Position numbers and translations under genes: made by a program. Below, in pieces: positions 18,380-25,816 of a stretch of DNA of 64,000 nucleotides. How positions within the stretch are numbered: the stretch's first letter is position 1; each line of letters starts with the position of its first letter. This stretch comes from Halobacteriovoraceae bacterium. Its GTDB lineage: Bacteria > Bdellovibrionota > Bacteriovoracia > Bacteriovoracales > Bacteriovoracaceae. Where the stretch lies: positions 65,707 through 129,706 of the forward strand of contig PAVS01000003.1 of the NCBI GenBank assembly GCA_002713145.1, written 5' to 3'. The notes below the pieces were generated by a model that saw only the letters and a list, made by a program, of their open reading frames with translations, was not told where the DNA came from and searched no databases.

Positions 18380-19704
18380 ATGAGGCTCAATTGTGTCAAT
18401 ATTCACAGACCGAGATGATCAAAAGAGTCTATCAGGAATTACCTAAAGGCTCATTGATCAGTATTATATCAGCCCTTTTTTTCAGTTATTTTTATTATCA
18501 AGAAACTCAATCGAGATTAATTTGGATTTGGATTACCTTTATCTCCCTTGCAGGAGCTTATCAAATATTCTCAAGCCGTACTTTTTTAAAAAGCTTAAAT
18601 AAGTACCCAGAATATTTTTGGAAAAAGACTTTGTCAGTTGGTGCCGTATTAACTTCATTGGCCTGGAGCTTTCAAAGTTTTATGATGTTAGGAGTAGAAA
18701 ATTTAACTCTAAATGGAATCTATATGGCCCAGCTTATTGGTATAAGTGTAGGAGGGGCCATAGCAACTCTTGCAATAAAAAAAATATCCTATGTCTATAT
18801 CTTACTTATGATTAGCTCTCTGTCGTTAAGAACAATAATTGAGCAGCATGATTATTTTATATGGTTTGTTTTGCTTCAGTTTCTTTTTATTATTTATTGT
18901 CTCAAAATGATAAAAACCTTTAGCGAGGCCGTTCTCAATGCAGAGATGGCTAGCCTTAGAGCAAAAAATGAATTGCATCTTCAAAACCAACTGCAGATTG
19001 AAAAATTAAAAAGTATTCAATCTGCTAGGCTGGCGAGTTTAGGAGAAATGGCTGCAGGGATATCCCATGAAATAAACAACCCTCTCTCTCTTATGCGTGG
19101 AAGAGTAGATATGCTGGATGATCTTTACCAAAACGAGAAAATGTCTAGTAAGGATTTGGAAGAGTTTTTAGACTCTGCAAAACAATCAACTGAAAGAATC
19201 AGCAATATCATCATGAGTATGAAAAATCTTTCGAGAATTAAAGATAAGAGTGAATTTCAATCATTCAAACTTGATACCGTTTTAAAAGAAATCAAAACAC
19301 TTGTCTCCCATAGATTAGAATTAGAAAATATTGAATGCGAATTAGATCTCAAAGATATGACCTATCATGCCGACAGAAGCGAAATTGCTCAAGTCATATT
19401 GAATCTCGTGAATAACGCTATAGATGCTGTTTGTGATGACGAGGAAAATAAATGGATCAAAATCACTGAGAGTTGGGATGATGAAAATAATTATATTACT
19501 ATAACAGACTCTGGGCATGGTATACCTGAAGAAACCTTGGGCCGAATGTTTGACCCTTTCTACACCTCTAAGGAAGTCGGTAAGGGAACGGGCCTTGGGC
19601 TTTCTCTATCGAAGAGTCTCATGAAACGAAATAATGGTGATCTTAATTATAATCCGAATTCTAAACACACCAGCTTTATTCTCACTTTTCCCCAAACTCC
19701 TTGA
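18376..19704 (+). CDS. Membrane sensor histidine kinase, paralogue 2 of 3
   Basis: 442 residues with the same plan as its neighbours: about six membrane segments to residue 190, the conserved KSIQSARLASLGEM linker, H box with His231, N box LVNNAIDAV, G1 DSGHGIP and GKGTGLGLSLSK. The kinase part is nearly superimposable on paralogues 1 and 3, while the membrane part has diverged more (for instance SVGGAIATLAIKK versus AGAFANIAFEK). That pattern suggests tandem duplication with divergence of the sensing region. Start ATG overlaps the previous stop (ATGA). Confidence 0.92.
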   Translation: MNEAQLCQYSQTEMIKRVYQELPKGSLISIISALFFSYFYYQETQSRLIWIWITFISLAGAYQIFSSRTFLKSLNKYPEYFWKKTLSVGAVLTSLAWSFQSFMMLGVENLTLNGIYMAQLIGISVGGAIATLAIKKISYVYILLMISSLSLRTIIEQHDYFIWFVLLQFLFIIYCLKMIKTFSEAVLNAEMASLRAKNELHLQNQLQIEKLKSIQSARLASLGEMAAGISHEINNPLSLMRGRVDMLDDLYQNEKMSSKDLEEFLDSAKQSTERISNIIMSMKNLSRIKDKSEFQSFKLDTVLKEIKTLVSHRLELENIECELDLKDMTYHADRSEIAQVILNLVNNAIDAVCDDEENKWIKITESWDDENNYITITDSGHGIPEETLGRMFDPFYTSKEVGKGTGLGLSLSKSLMKRNNGDLNYNPNSKHTSFILTFPQTP

Positions 19705-21032
19705 TGATGAAAGCAGAAGAATTTCCTCAAAATATTGAAGAATTACGTTTGGGTTCTATTTACAATGTCCTTTATAAGGGGTCTTTGATAAGTATTTTTT
19801 CGGGAACTTTTTTTTCTTTCATCTACCTGGCAGAGACCGGCAACAATATGATTTTCCTTTGGTTATTATTTGTATACTTATCAGGAATCAAAGAGTTTAT
19901 TTGCACTTATATTTTTAAAAAAAGAGTCGAGTTCATTCCATTGAGTTTTTGGCCAAAGATTTTAACTTTTACCGCTGTGTCGACTTCACTCACTTGGGGA
20001 GCAGTCAGTTTTTTTATGTTAGGAGTTTCGGATCTCACTCTTAATTATATTTTTATCACTCTTCTTATAGGTATTAGCGTAGGGGGAGCTTTTGCAACGT
20101 TGGCCTTTGAACGAACTTCCATTTGCTATATATTTTTAATGATTACTTGTTTGATTATCAAAACCTTGATTGAACAAAAAGAATATTTTATCTGGTTTGT
20201 CATCCTTCAGGTCTTATTTATATTATATTCAATATTACTTATAAGAGTATTTAACCGAACCGTTCGTACTGCTGAATATGTGAGTATAAGTGCACAAACG
20301 GAATTGAAATTAGAAAAAGAACTTCAAACTGAAAAATTAAAAAGCATACAATCTGCTCGCTTAGCTAGCCTCGGTGAAATGGCCGCAGGGATTTCACATG
20401 AAATAAATAATCCTTTGTCACTTCTAAGAGGACGAGTCGATATACTTGAAGAGATAGTATCAAAGAAGAATTATAATGAAGATGATCTCGCTGATTTCGT
20501 TGCTTCTGCCAAAAAATCAACGGACAGAATAAATAAGATTATTCAAAGTATGAAAAATTTGTCTCGTATCAAAGATGAAACCGAGTTTAGCTCTTTTCAG
20601 ATTACCGATGCGCTCGAAGAAATAAAAACATTGGTTCTTCACCGTTTACATTTAAAATCCATCGACTATCAAGTAGAACTCAGGGGAACCTATTATTTTG
20701 CAGATAGGGGAGAAATAGAACAAGTTATTTTAAATTTAGTTAATAACGCTATCGATGCCATAGAAAATAACCCAGGTGAAAAGTGGATTAAACTAATTGA
20801 AACAACTGATGAAAATTATGACTATATTCATATTCTGGATTCTGGTAACGGTATAGCTAGTGAGCAAGTTTATAGAATTTTTGATCCTTTTTATACTTCA
20901 AAAGAAGCAGGTAAGGGGACTGGGCTGGGCCTATCTATTTCTAAAAATTTGATGGCCAGAAATAATGGAGATTTGTACTATAATGAAGCTTTTGATAATA
21001 CATGTTTTACTTTGAGTTTTAAAAAGGTCTAA
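19704..21032 (+). CDS. Membrane sensor histidine kinase, paralogue 3 of 3
   Basis: 442 residues from the ATG at 19704, which overlaps the previous stop as TGATG; an in-frame TTG at 19701 and an ATG at 19707 are alternatives. Six membrane segments, the SVGGAFATLAFER segment shared in part with both paralogues, H box EMAAGISHEINNPLSLLRGR, N box LVNNAIDAIE, G1 DSGNGIA and GKGTGLGLSISK. All residues needed for autophosphorylation are present. The next gene starts at 21033, directly after this stop, so the kinases are embedded in the trmD-to-rplS operon. Confidence 0.92.
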   Translation: MMKAEEFPQNIEELRLGSIYNVLYKGSLISIFSGTFFSFIYLAETGNNMIFLWLLFVYLSGIKEFICTYIFKKRVEFIPLSFWPKILTFTAVSTSLTWGAVSFFMLGVSDLTLNYIFITLLIGISVGGAFATLAFERTSICYIFLMITCLIIKTLIEQKEYFIWFVILQVLFILYSILLIRVFNRTVRTAEYVSISAQTELKLEKELQTEKLKSIQSARLASLGEMAAGISHEINNPLSLLRGRVDILEEIVSKKNYNEDDLADFVASAKKSTDRINKIIQSMKNLSRIKDETEFSSFQITDALEEIKTLVLHRLHLKSIDYQVELRGTYYFADRGEIEQVILNLVNNAIDAIENNPGEKWIKLIETTDENYDYIHILDSGNGIASEQVYRIFDPFYTSKEAGKGTGLGLSISKNLMARNNGDLYYNEAFDNTCFTLSFKKV

Positions 21033-21599
21033 ATGCTCTATCTTGCCCTCGTTCACCACCCAGTTTTAGGAAGAAAAGGTGAAGTCATAACCACTTCTGT
21101 CACCAATTTGGATATTCATGATATTGCAAGAAGCTGTAGAACCTATGGAGTCAGCAATTATTTTATTATCACCCCAGTAAAAAAACAGCAGGTTTTAGTT
21201 CAAGAGATTTTAGATCATTGGAATACAGATTTAGAAAATTCATATAATCCTGATCGAACATCGGCTTTATCTTTTATTCAGCTCAAAGAAAGTCTGGGCC
21301 AGATGATGGAAGATATAGCAAAAAAGCATGATACTTCTCCGTTTGTTGTGTCAACGGGAGCTAATTTTAAAGGTTTCGATGGAGAGTGCTCCGACCCTAA
21401 GTTACAAGAGCTTATCGCCAGTGAGAAACCGGTTGTTCTACTCTTCGGCACAGGGTGGGGATTACACCAAGATGCGCTAGAGCTTGCGGACTACAAACTT
21501 GCCCCCATTTATGGCAGTGCTGAAGACGATTATAACCATCTCTCTGTTCGGTCAGCAGTAGCTATCTATCTTGACCGGTTGCGCAATATACGCGCCTAA
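21033..21599 (+). CDS. SPOUT-type RNA methyltransferase (PF09936-like)
   Basis: 188 residues. The sequence reads as a SAM-dependent RNA methyltransferase of the Methyltrn_RNA_4 group: LALVHHPVLGRKGEVITTSVTNLDIHDIARSCRTY at the start, then PVVLLFGTGWGLHQ (cofactor knot) and DYNHLSVRSAVAIYLDRL at the end. This family often sits next to trmD in deltaproteobacteria, Thermotogota and Aquificota, as here. The RNA target is not established. It starts at the base after the third kinase's stop. Confidence 0.85.
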   Translation: MLYLALVHHPVLGRKGEVITTSVTNLDIHDIARSCRTYGVSNYFIITPVKKQQVLVQEILDHWNTDLENSYNPDRTSALSFIQLKESLGQMMEDIAKKHDTSPFVVSTGANFKGFDGECSDPKLQELIASEKPVVLLFGTGWGLHQDALELADYKLAPIYGSAEDDYNHLSVRSAVAIYLDRLRNIRA

Positions 21600-21609
21600 A
21601 CTTGACCCG

Positions 21610-21639
21610 TTGACATCACACATAAATTACTGGTATTAC
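21610..21639 (+). promoter_or_regulatory. rplS promoter
   Basis: TTGACA (consensus), 18 nt, TATTAC preceded by TGG, an extended -10. It gives a leader of roughly 75 nt before the rplS start at 21721, so rplS need not depend on the kinase-containing operon. I found no recognised leader fold. Confidence 0.6.
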
Positions 21640-21720
21640 TGTCCCAATCAAAATTTATGCCCTCCCCTCTGGCCCATAAAATCCAAGTGATGGTTAAGGT
21701 AGGTTGTTATGGAGTTTAAT

Positions 21721-22089
21721 ATGAATTTAGTAGATGTCGTGAACAAAAAACATTTTAACCAAAATGTTGAAAAATTTCCTGATTTTAAAGCAGGGGATAC
21801 AGTAAGTGTTTCTGTTAGAATTACAGAAGGTAACAAATCAAGACTACAAAAGTTTGAAGGTACTGTTATCGCAATGAAAGGCTATAAGACGAATACTGAT
21901 GGTCACTTTAGAGTAAGAAAGATTTCAAGTGGTTATGGTGTTGAAAGAGTATTTCCTTTTCATTCACCTAACGTTGAAGAAATTGAAGTTAAAAAACGCG
22001 GTAAAGTTCGTAGAGCTAAACATTTCTACTTAAGAACGAGAACTGGTAAAGCTGCTAGAATTGAAACTGATTATAAATCAAAAAAGTAA
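21721..22089 (+). CDS. rplS: 50S ribosomal protein L19
   Basis: 122 residues from the ATG at 21721. L19 lies at the 30S-50S interface. Family features: [75 protein letters not shown] 6 nt upstream supports this start and the resulting MNLVDVV fits the family; an in-frame ATG at 21709, four codons earlier, also has a purine-rich site. A strong terminator follows. Confidence 0.96.
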   Translation: MNLVDVVNKKHFNQNVEKFPDFKAGDTVSVSVRITEGNKSRLQKFEGTVIAMKGYKTNTDGHFRVRKISSGYGVERVFPFHSPNVEEIEVKKRGKVRRAKHFYLRTRTGKAARIETDYKSKK

Positions 22090-22115
22090 TTTAAAGTTTA
22101 TATAATCAATTTGAG

Positions 22116-22142
22116 AAGGCCCAAACTTGGGCCTTTTTTTTT
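22116..22142 (+). terminator. Terminator after rplS, abutting the rnhB start codon
   Basis: AAGGCCCAA and TTGGGCCTT pair around a 2-nt turn, followed by an unbroken T-run (22134-22142). The next base is the A of the rnhB ATG. Confidence 0.85.
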
Positions 22143-22793
22143 ATGGATCTAGATTATCTCAAAAAATACAAATCAATAATTGGAGTGGATGAGGTCGGCC
22201 GAGGACCTATCGCAGGACCTGTCTGTGCATGTGCGGTAAAAATTTCAGATCCAGATCTTATATTAGAACTACAAGATCTCAATATAACTGATTCAAAAAA
22301 ACTCAACTTAAAAAAAAGAAATGAGATTCTTAATGCCTTAAATATAAATATCCATGAGCTCGAATTGGATAAGGTTTATAATACTCATCTTAAGCATTAC
22401 CAACTGAGTTTTGTCATCTCAGAGATGGACCATCTACAAATTGATAAAATGAATATTCTACAGGCTTCTTTGCTGGCGATGAAAACATCTACAGATTCCT
22501 TAACTGATGCCGAAACATTCATTTTGATTGATGGAAATAAAACCTTTGAGAGTTCATCTCCGCTCGAAGCTGTGATAAAAGGGGATAGTAAGTTTACCTC
22601 TATTGCATTGGCCTCGATTATCGCTAAGAATTTCAGAGATGAAAAAATGGCCAAGTACGCTATTCAATACCCTGGTTATTCTTTTGAAAAACATGCAGGA
22701 TATCCCACGAAAAATCACAAACAAGCAGTGAGAGAACTTGGACCGAGCCCAATACACAGAAGAACATTTAAATCAGTTAAGGAATTCTGCTAA
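22143..22793 (+). CDS. rnhB: Ribonuclease HII
   Basis: 216 residues. RNase HII removes RNA from RNA/DNA hybrids and single ribonucleotides from DNA. Motifs: GVDEVGRGPIAGPV (catalytic Asp-Glu), ITDSKKL, ILIDGNKTF and GDSKFTSIALASIIAK (Asp), then the C-terminal YPTKNHKQAV. The ATG immediately follows the T-run of the rplS terminator, so there is no room for a Shine-Dalgarno; no other start fits the family's short N-terminus. It overlaps yraN by 56 nt, as in many genomes where the two are paired. Confidence 0.94.
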   Translation: MDLDYLKKYKSIIGVDEVGRGPIAGPVCACAVKISDPDLILELQDLNITDSKKLNLKKRNEILNALNINIHELELDKVYNTHLKHYQLSFVISEMDHLQIDKMNILQASLLAMKTSTDSLTDAETFILIDGNKTFESSSPLEAVIKGDSKFTSIALASIIAKNFRDEKMAKYAIQYPGYSFEKHAGYPTKNHKQAVRELGPSPIHRRTFKSVKEFC

Positions 22794-23088
22794 AGGTAGT
22801 TACCTTGAAGCATCGAACAGCTGCTTTTTGAGAAAGAATAGAAAACCAGTTCTCATATCCAGTAAGTTTTTAAGGCAAATGCATTGTGGCCAAATAGATC
22901 TTTGCTTTTTTGAAAAAAAGACCCTTATTGTTTGTGAAGTAAAAAACTCGCCCCAAATGATTTCTTCCCAGCAACTTTTGCGTTTAAAGAACTCGGGAAA
23001 ACTCATTTCAATGCTCTTTAATGCGCCTTGCTATATTCGTGTTATAAAGTCGTTGCCAAAAGACCCCCGCTTACTTAACCTTAAGTAA
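22738..23088 (+). CDS. yraN: YraN-like (UPF0102) predicted endonuclease
   Basis: 116 residues. A PD-(D/E)xK-type nuclease core is visible as GQIDLCFFEKKTLIVCEVKN (Asp, then E-x-K); UPF0102 proteins normally show GEIDLI...FVEVK at this place. The N-terminus is shorter and less conserved than usual (KGSYLEASNSCFL for the G-x-x-E-A segment). The only in-frame start is a TTG at 22738, inside rnhB and after GAGAG, so the two genes are probably translationally coupled. The TAA overlaps the next ATG. Confidence 0.8.
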   Translation: MDRAQYTEEHLNQLRNSAKGSYLEASNSCFLRKNRKPVLISSKFLRQMHCGQIDLCFFEKKTLIVCEVKNSPQMISSQQLLRLKNSGKLISMLFNAPCYIRVIKSLPKDPRLLNLK

Positions 23089-23618
23089 TGAAAAAGATTA
23101 TTTTGTTTTTCGTTCTTATTTCGATGTTAGCGATGCCCATGAATAAAGCTCACGCCATGGCCCCTAAGACAAAGGCTTTTTTAGTTATTTGTACTTATGG
23201 AACTGTAGGGGGAGCACTTCTTGGCTTCGCATCCATGGCATTTGGTACTAACTCTAGGGCCATTGCTCAGGGTGCGTCTCTGGGTCTTTATGCTGGAATT
23301 GCTTTTGGTGCCTATGTTATAAGTACTCATGGAAGGCAAAATACAACTCCAGAAGTTTATGAACCTCAGGAACCACCTCCAGGGTTTAATGATGGCTTTC
23401 CTCAACCAGGCTATAATGAACCAGGGTATGGTGATCCTAGCGGCGGTGCCTTTGGGGCTCCTCCTCCAAGTCCAGAAGATGAGGGAGGGTTCTTTGGATC
23501 TCCGAACCGAGCTTTAGAAATTAATGAAGACTTGTATTATAATTACCGACTTGGAAATAAAAAAGGCAGAGAAATTTCTCCGCCCATCTATATCCATTTA
23601 TTTCAAGGAAGTTTTTAG
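23088..23618 (+). CDS. Small exported Gly/Pro-rich protein
   Basis: 176 residues. A signal peptide (MKKIILFFVLISMLAMPMNKAHA) is followed by two Gly/Ala-rich hydrophobic segments (about 35-55 and 65-85) and then a Pro/Gly/Asp-rich linker with tyrosine repeats (PQPGYNEPGYGDPSGG). The C-terminus is more ordinary and ends HLFQGSF. The arrangement suggests a small membrane-associated protein with an exposed flexible tail. The ATG overlaps the yraN stop; the 3' end overlaps the convergent STAS gene by 4 nt. No family recognised. Confidence 0.65.
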   Translation: MKKIILFFVLISMLAMPMNKAHAMAPKTKAFLVICTYGTVGGALLGFASMAFGTNSRAIAQGASLGLYAGIAFGAYVISTHGRQNTTPEVYEPQEPPPGFNDGFPQPGYNEPGYGDPSGGAFGAPPPSPEDEGGFFGSPNRALEINEDLYYNYRLGNKKGREISPPIYIHLFQGSF

Positions 23619-24016
23619 TTTTCGAAAGTTCTACGTCTCGCTCCAAAAGCAGAGCCCATATGAGCTGTTTCGTCGTTATCCATATCGAATTGATCCCAGA
23701 TAATTTCTGCTTCCTCAATAGAGTAGAGTTTAAAGATTTTTTTAAATTCTTTTGAAACATTACTCAGAGTCATTTTATTATGCTCTTTTTTCTTTTGGTT
23801 GATGATTTGTACTGTTTCAACAAAATGACAAATACCTGATGAGCCAACAAAATCAATTCCCCCAAGATCAACTGTAATTTTTGCTTGTGGATTTTCACTT
23901 GCAAGATCCTTTAATTGATCTCTCAATGGATTGCTATGCTCATAATCTAAATCACCTTCCATTTGAACTGTGATATTTCCCATAGCATCTCTTAAAATAT
24001 TGGCCTTCATGGACAT
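23615..24016 (-). CDS. STAS-domain protein, anti-sigma factor antagonist type
   Basis: 133 residues, a single STAS domain. The phosphorylatable serine region is VDLGGIDFVGSSGICHFVE, as in SpoIIAA-like antagonists, where a partner kinase or anti-sigma factor phosphorylates the Ser. The C-terminal 20 residues extend past the fold. AGGAG 8 nt before the ATG at 24016 supports the start. No anti-sigma kinase or sigma factor is adjacent, so the partner is elsewhere. Confidence 0.88.
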   Translation of the reverse strand: MSMKANILRDAMGNITVQMEGDLDYEHSNPLRDQLKDLASENPQAKITVDLGGIDFVGSSGICHFVETVQIINQKKKEHNKMTLSNVSKEFKKIFKLYSIEEAEIIWDQFDMDNDETAHMGSAFGARRRTFEN

Positions 24017-24129
24017 ACTCTTTCTCCTAATTTTTTGCCAAACCTGGGCGTTAAACTTAAGATAATTCTAGCACTAATTACAATGTGATCTAAGTAGGAA
24101 AAAATATCGTTGAGAGGAGTAGTCGAGTA

Positions 24130-24963
24130 ATGGAGCAAGGGACACTTGCATTGGTGACCACACCTATTGGAAATTTAGGAGATATTACCCCTAGAGCAAT
24201 TGAAGCTCTTAATAGGGCGAATATTATCTACTGTGAGGACACTCGTCATTTTAGAAAATTGGCCCAAGCAGTCGGAGTAAGTTTGTCGGGTAAAGGAGTC
24301 TTTTCTTTTCATGATCATAGTTCTGCTGAAAGTTTGACTAAGATCCTCGAGACTTTAAAGGAGAATATTTGTGCTTTCGTAAGTGATGCAGGGTCACCTA
24401 TGATTTCAGACCCAGCCTTTCCTTTAGTCAAACTATGCATTGAAAATAATATCAGTATTTATAGTGCGGGCGGTGTGAGTTCCGTGGTGATGGCATTGGA
24501 ATTATCAGGACTTCCTGCGACACCCTTTCACTTCCATGGCTTTCTTCCCCGAGATAAAAGCAAGAAACTCACGCAGTTCACCTCATTTGGTCAACAGTAT
24601 GGAACTCATATATTCTTTGAAGGTGTAAGTCGGGTGAGAGCGACACTTGAAGAGCTGACTGAAATGTATCCTGACTATGACTTTGTCGTTGCTAGAGAGT
24701 TGACCAAAGAGTTTGAAAGCTTTTATCGCTTCAAAGGCAGTGATGCTTCTCAAATGCTTGATGAAATCGTTTATAAGGGAGAGTTTGTGGTGCTGATGCA
24801 TAATGAGAGCAAAGCCAGTTCAAACACAACTTCTAGTCAAGTGGCTGCACTGACTCAACAGATTCTAGAAAAAGGTCCCAAACCCAAACTCTTGAGTAAA
24901 CTCATCAGTGAAATTAGTGGGGTCCCGGCCAAAGATATTTATAATAAATTTAATAAATCTTAA
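24130..24963 (+). CDS. rsmI: 16S rRNA (cytidine1402-2'-O)-methyltransferase
   Basis: 277 residues, SAM-dependent. Motifs: GTLALVTTPIGNLGDITPRAI, the YCEDTRHFRKL segment, FSFHDHS, CAFVSDAGSPMISDPAFPL, SALELSGLP-like ALELSGLPATPFHFHGFLP, and FFEGVSRVRATLEEL. All are RsmI signatures. The C-terminal region (KGPKPKLLSKLISEISGVPAKDIYN) matches the helical tail. It is divergent from the STAS gene. Confidence 0.95.
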   Translation: MEQGTLALVTTPIGNLGDITPRAIEALNRANIIYCEDTRHFRKLAQAVGVSLSGKGVFSFHDHSSAESLTKILETLKENICAFVSDAGSPMISDPAFPLVKLCIENNISIYSAGGVSSVVMALELSGLPATPFHFHGFLPRDKSKKLTQFTSFGQQYGTHIFFEGVSRVRATLEELTEMYPDYDFVVARELTKEFESFYRFKGSDASQMLDEIVYKGEFVVLMHNESKASSNTTSSQVAALTQQILEKGPKPKLLSKLISEISGVPAKDIYNKFNKS

Positions 24964-25032
24964 ATTCGTAAACTTTAACTTATTATGGTTTCTTAATATA
25001 TTGAAATCGCTTACAATAAAATCTTGAAACCT

Positions 25033-25038
25033 TATAAA
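25033..25038 (+). promoter_or_regulatory. -10 box close to the phosphodiesterase start
   Basis: TATAAA ends 8 nt before the ATG at 25047, with TTACAA 16 nt upstream as a possible -35. Transcription would start within two or three bases of the ATG, though AAAGG could also serve as a ribosome binding site on a longer read-through message. Confidence 0.35.
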
Positions 25039-25046
25039 GGCAAAGA

Positions 25047-25814
25047 ATGCAGGTCAAAATTATTGGTGGGCATGGAGGTGTCACTAAAAATTATAACGCA
25101 ACTTCTTATCTCATAGATGATGCACTCCTTATTGATGCGGGCTCAGTTGCATCAGGGTTAGATATTGAAGATCAATTAAAGATTGATCATATTCTTATTT
25201 CTCATGCTCATCTCGATCACACCAAGGACTTAGCTTTTATTTGTGATAATTGTTTTGGATTAAAGGGCAAGCCTTTTCAAGTTTATTCTCACAAGACTGT
25301 TCATAAGGCGATTAAAGACCATCTTTTTAACGATACTATTTGGCCGGATTTTTCAGTACTACCAACAGAAAAAAATCCAACAATACAATTTAATGAAATT
25401 GATAATGAGAAAGAAATCATTTTGGGAGACTACAAAGTTGTTCCCGTACATGTCCAACATCCAGGGGACGCTTATGGTTTTATTGTCGAAAAAGGGGACG
25501 TGGCGATTCTCTTTACTCAGGATACCGCTGCAACTGACAGAATATGGGAAGTAGGGAAGAAGTATAAAAATTTAAAAGCTATATTTACCGAAGTAAGTTT
25601 TCCTAATCATCTTCAAACTGTTGCTGACCTGAGTGATCATCATTCTCCTCAAACCATGAAAGAAGAACTTAAAAAAATGCCTAAAGATGTCCCGGTGTAT
25701 CTTGGACATTTAAAACCAAACTATCAAGAACAGCTTATCCAAGAAATTACAGATCTAGGTGAACCTAGGCTACATATTATGTATGCTGACGATGTTCGCT
25801 ATCAGTTCGAATAA
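25047..25814 (+). CDS. MBL-fold hydrolase, class II cyclic-nucleotide phosphodiesterase-like
   Basis: 255 residues of a metallo-beta-lactamase fold: ATSYLIDDALLIDAGS, the metal motif SHAHLDHTKDL, GDAYGFIV, LFTQDTAATDRIW and a final LGHLKPNY. The HxHxDH site and the downstream Asp/His positions are intact. The pattern is closest to class II 3',5'-cyclic-nucleotide phosphodiesterases, but other MBL hydrolases cannot be excluded. It sits 83 nt after rsmI and converges on the next gene with a 2-nt gap. Confidence 0.8.
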   Translation: MQVKIIGGHGGVTKNYNATSYLIDDALLIDAGSVASGLDIEDQLKIDHILISHAHLDHTKDLAFICDNCFGLKGKPFQVYSHKTVHKAIKDHLFNDTIWPDFSVLPTEKNPTIQFNEIDNEKEIILGDYKVVPVHVQHPGDAYGFIVEKGDVAILFTQDTAATDRIWEVGKKYKNLKAIFTEVSFPNHLQTVADLSDHHSPQTMKEELKKMPKDVPVYLGHLKPNYQEQLIQEITDLGEPRLHIMYADDVRYQFE

Positions 25815-25816
25815 CT

